Source of the DNA: Bacteroidota bacterium
GTDB lineage: Bacteria > Bacteroidota > Bacteroidia > B-17B0 > Aurantibacillaceae
NCBI GenBank assembly: GCA_016702705.1
Contig: JADJDM010000015.1
Location: 62,001-126,000 of the forward strand
Length of the DNA stretch: 64,000 nucleotides
Reading direction: 5' to 3'
The position numbers and the translations under genes are program-made. Positions 63,564 to 64,000 of the stretch are shown piece after piece. The notes below the pieces were generated by a model. The model was not told the origin of the DNA. It saw only the letters and a program-made list of their open reading frames with translations, and did not search any database. Numbering within the stretch: position 1 is the first letter of the stretch; every line of letters begins with the position of its first letter.

Positions 63564-64000
63564 TTACTCTCCAATTTCAACCTCAACTCTTCTGTTCTGA
63601 CTTTTCCCTTCATCCGAAAAATTACCTGCAACTGGACGTGATTCTCCATATCCAATACTGACAATTACATCTTGACTCAATCCCTTTGCCACCAACCATT
63701 TTTTCACAGCTTCTGCACGTTTATTTGATAAGTCAATGTTATATGCTTCTTCTCCATCCGAATCTGTATGTCCCGAAACAATTATTTTTTTGTACGCTCC
63801 GTTTTTCAAAGCTTGATACAATTCAACTAATACTTTCTCAGATTCAGGCTTAATAGTTGCTTTTGCTACATCAAAATAAATTCCGTACAAAGCAATTTTG
63901 CCCTTCTGTTTTAATTGAGTTTCAATTGCACTAACACTTTCCACCTTCTTTTTTAATCTTAACGAAATATTTTTTGTTTGTTCACTATACAAATCAAATG
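63564..64000 (-). CDS. OmpA-domain protein, 5' end outside window
   Basis: The frame is open to the right edge of the window, so only the C-terminal 145 residues are seen. It contains an OmpA-like peptidoglycan-binding domain: GIYFDVAKATIKPESEKVLVELYQAL, SGHTDSDGEEAYNIDLSNKRAEAV, GYGESRPVAGNFSDEGKSQNRRVEVEI, with the Asp and Arg used to bind diaminopimelate. A TTG near 63992 is a possible start, but sequence continues in frame to the edge. Convergent with the DciA-like gene. Confidence 0.85.
   Translation of the reverse strand, partial: FDLYSEQTKNISLRLKKKVESVSAIETQLKQKGKIALYGIYFDVAKATIKPESEKVLVELYQALKNGAYKKIIVSGHTDSDGEEAYNIDLSNKRAEAVKKWLVAKGLSQDVIVSIGYGESRPVAGNFSDEGKSQNRRVEVEIGE

Noticed and set aside
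1..64000. CRISPR array or prophage
   Set aside because: No regular direct repeats with spacers, no integrase, capsid, tail or lysis genes were seen.

Overview
The window is an AT-rich, densely coded chromosome segment from a member of the Bacteroidota. Supporting features are a PorP/SprF-type membrane protein next to a secreted PKD protein with a gliding-motility/type IX secretion C-terminal domain, a carboxypeptidase-regulatory/TonB-dependent receptor, families typical of the phylum (DUF349, DUF2279, DUF4421, PorP), genes preceded by TAnnTTTG promoter boxes rather than Shine-Dalgarno sites, and TCGA-rich intergenic palindromes. The order within the phylum cannot be set from the sequence alone.

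Layout: 1-7.7 kb holds a truncated WG-repeat gene, then a minus-strand block (serine hydrolase, two envelope proteins, MsrA, HisS, a phosphohexomutase, an SPFH protein) and tRNA-Gly(GCC). 8-11.7 kb has a TonB-dependent receptor and a DUF4172-type Fic protein with a striking palindromic operator array upstream. 11.7-17.1 kb has a lipid A-type acyltransferase, a LOG-family protein, UvrA and a small envelope protein. 17.2-21.3 kb has DnaX followed by a large OmpA-domain gene that sits between the DnaX 3' end and a degraded second copy of that 3' end. 21.3-32.7 kb has DUF2279, DUF349, ClpX, PepT, DUF4421, PabB, a small gene flanked by inverted repeats, a Prc-type protease and a nucleoid-associated protein. 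32.7-35 kb is a peroxide-defence locus: divergent oxyR and a peroxiredoxin plus an AhpD-like gene whose first active-site Cys codon is TGA. 35-43 kb has a glycosyltransferase, a two-gene nucleotidyltransferase unit, two M16 peptidases around an HD-CoaD fusion, and a tandem AAA+ protein. 43-50 kb has Def, a TPR lipoprotein, a DUF58 protein, TrxA, a 3-hydroxybutyrate-dehydrogenase-like SDR with an in-frame TGA, an Mrr-type endonuclease and a sirtuin. 50-64 kb has the type IX pair, YidC, a SpoIIE-type phosphatase, an ABC ATPase, a LuxC-like reductase, a ferredoxin, DinB, RibH, a TPR membrane protein, RecF, a DciA-like protein and the start of an OmpA protein.

Two window-wide signals stand out. 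First, the 7-mer CGGGGCA occurs 22 times on the two strands, about twenty times more than base composition would predict by my rough estimate. It lies in all three codon phases and on both gene strands, which points to selection at the DNA level (a Chi-like or uptake-like site). Second, about fifteen one-base frame breaks fall at short single-base runs inside otherwise intact housekeeping genes (uvrA, dnaX, pepT, oxyR and others). These look like assembly indels, so most 'broken' genes here should be treated as probably intact.
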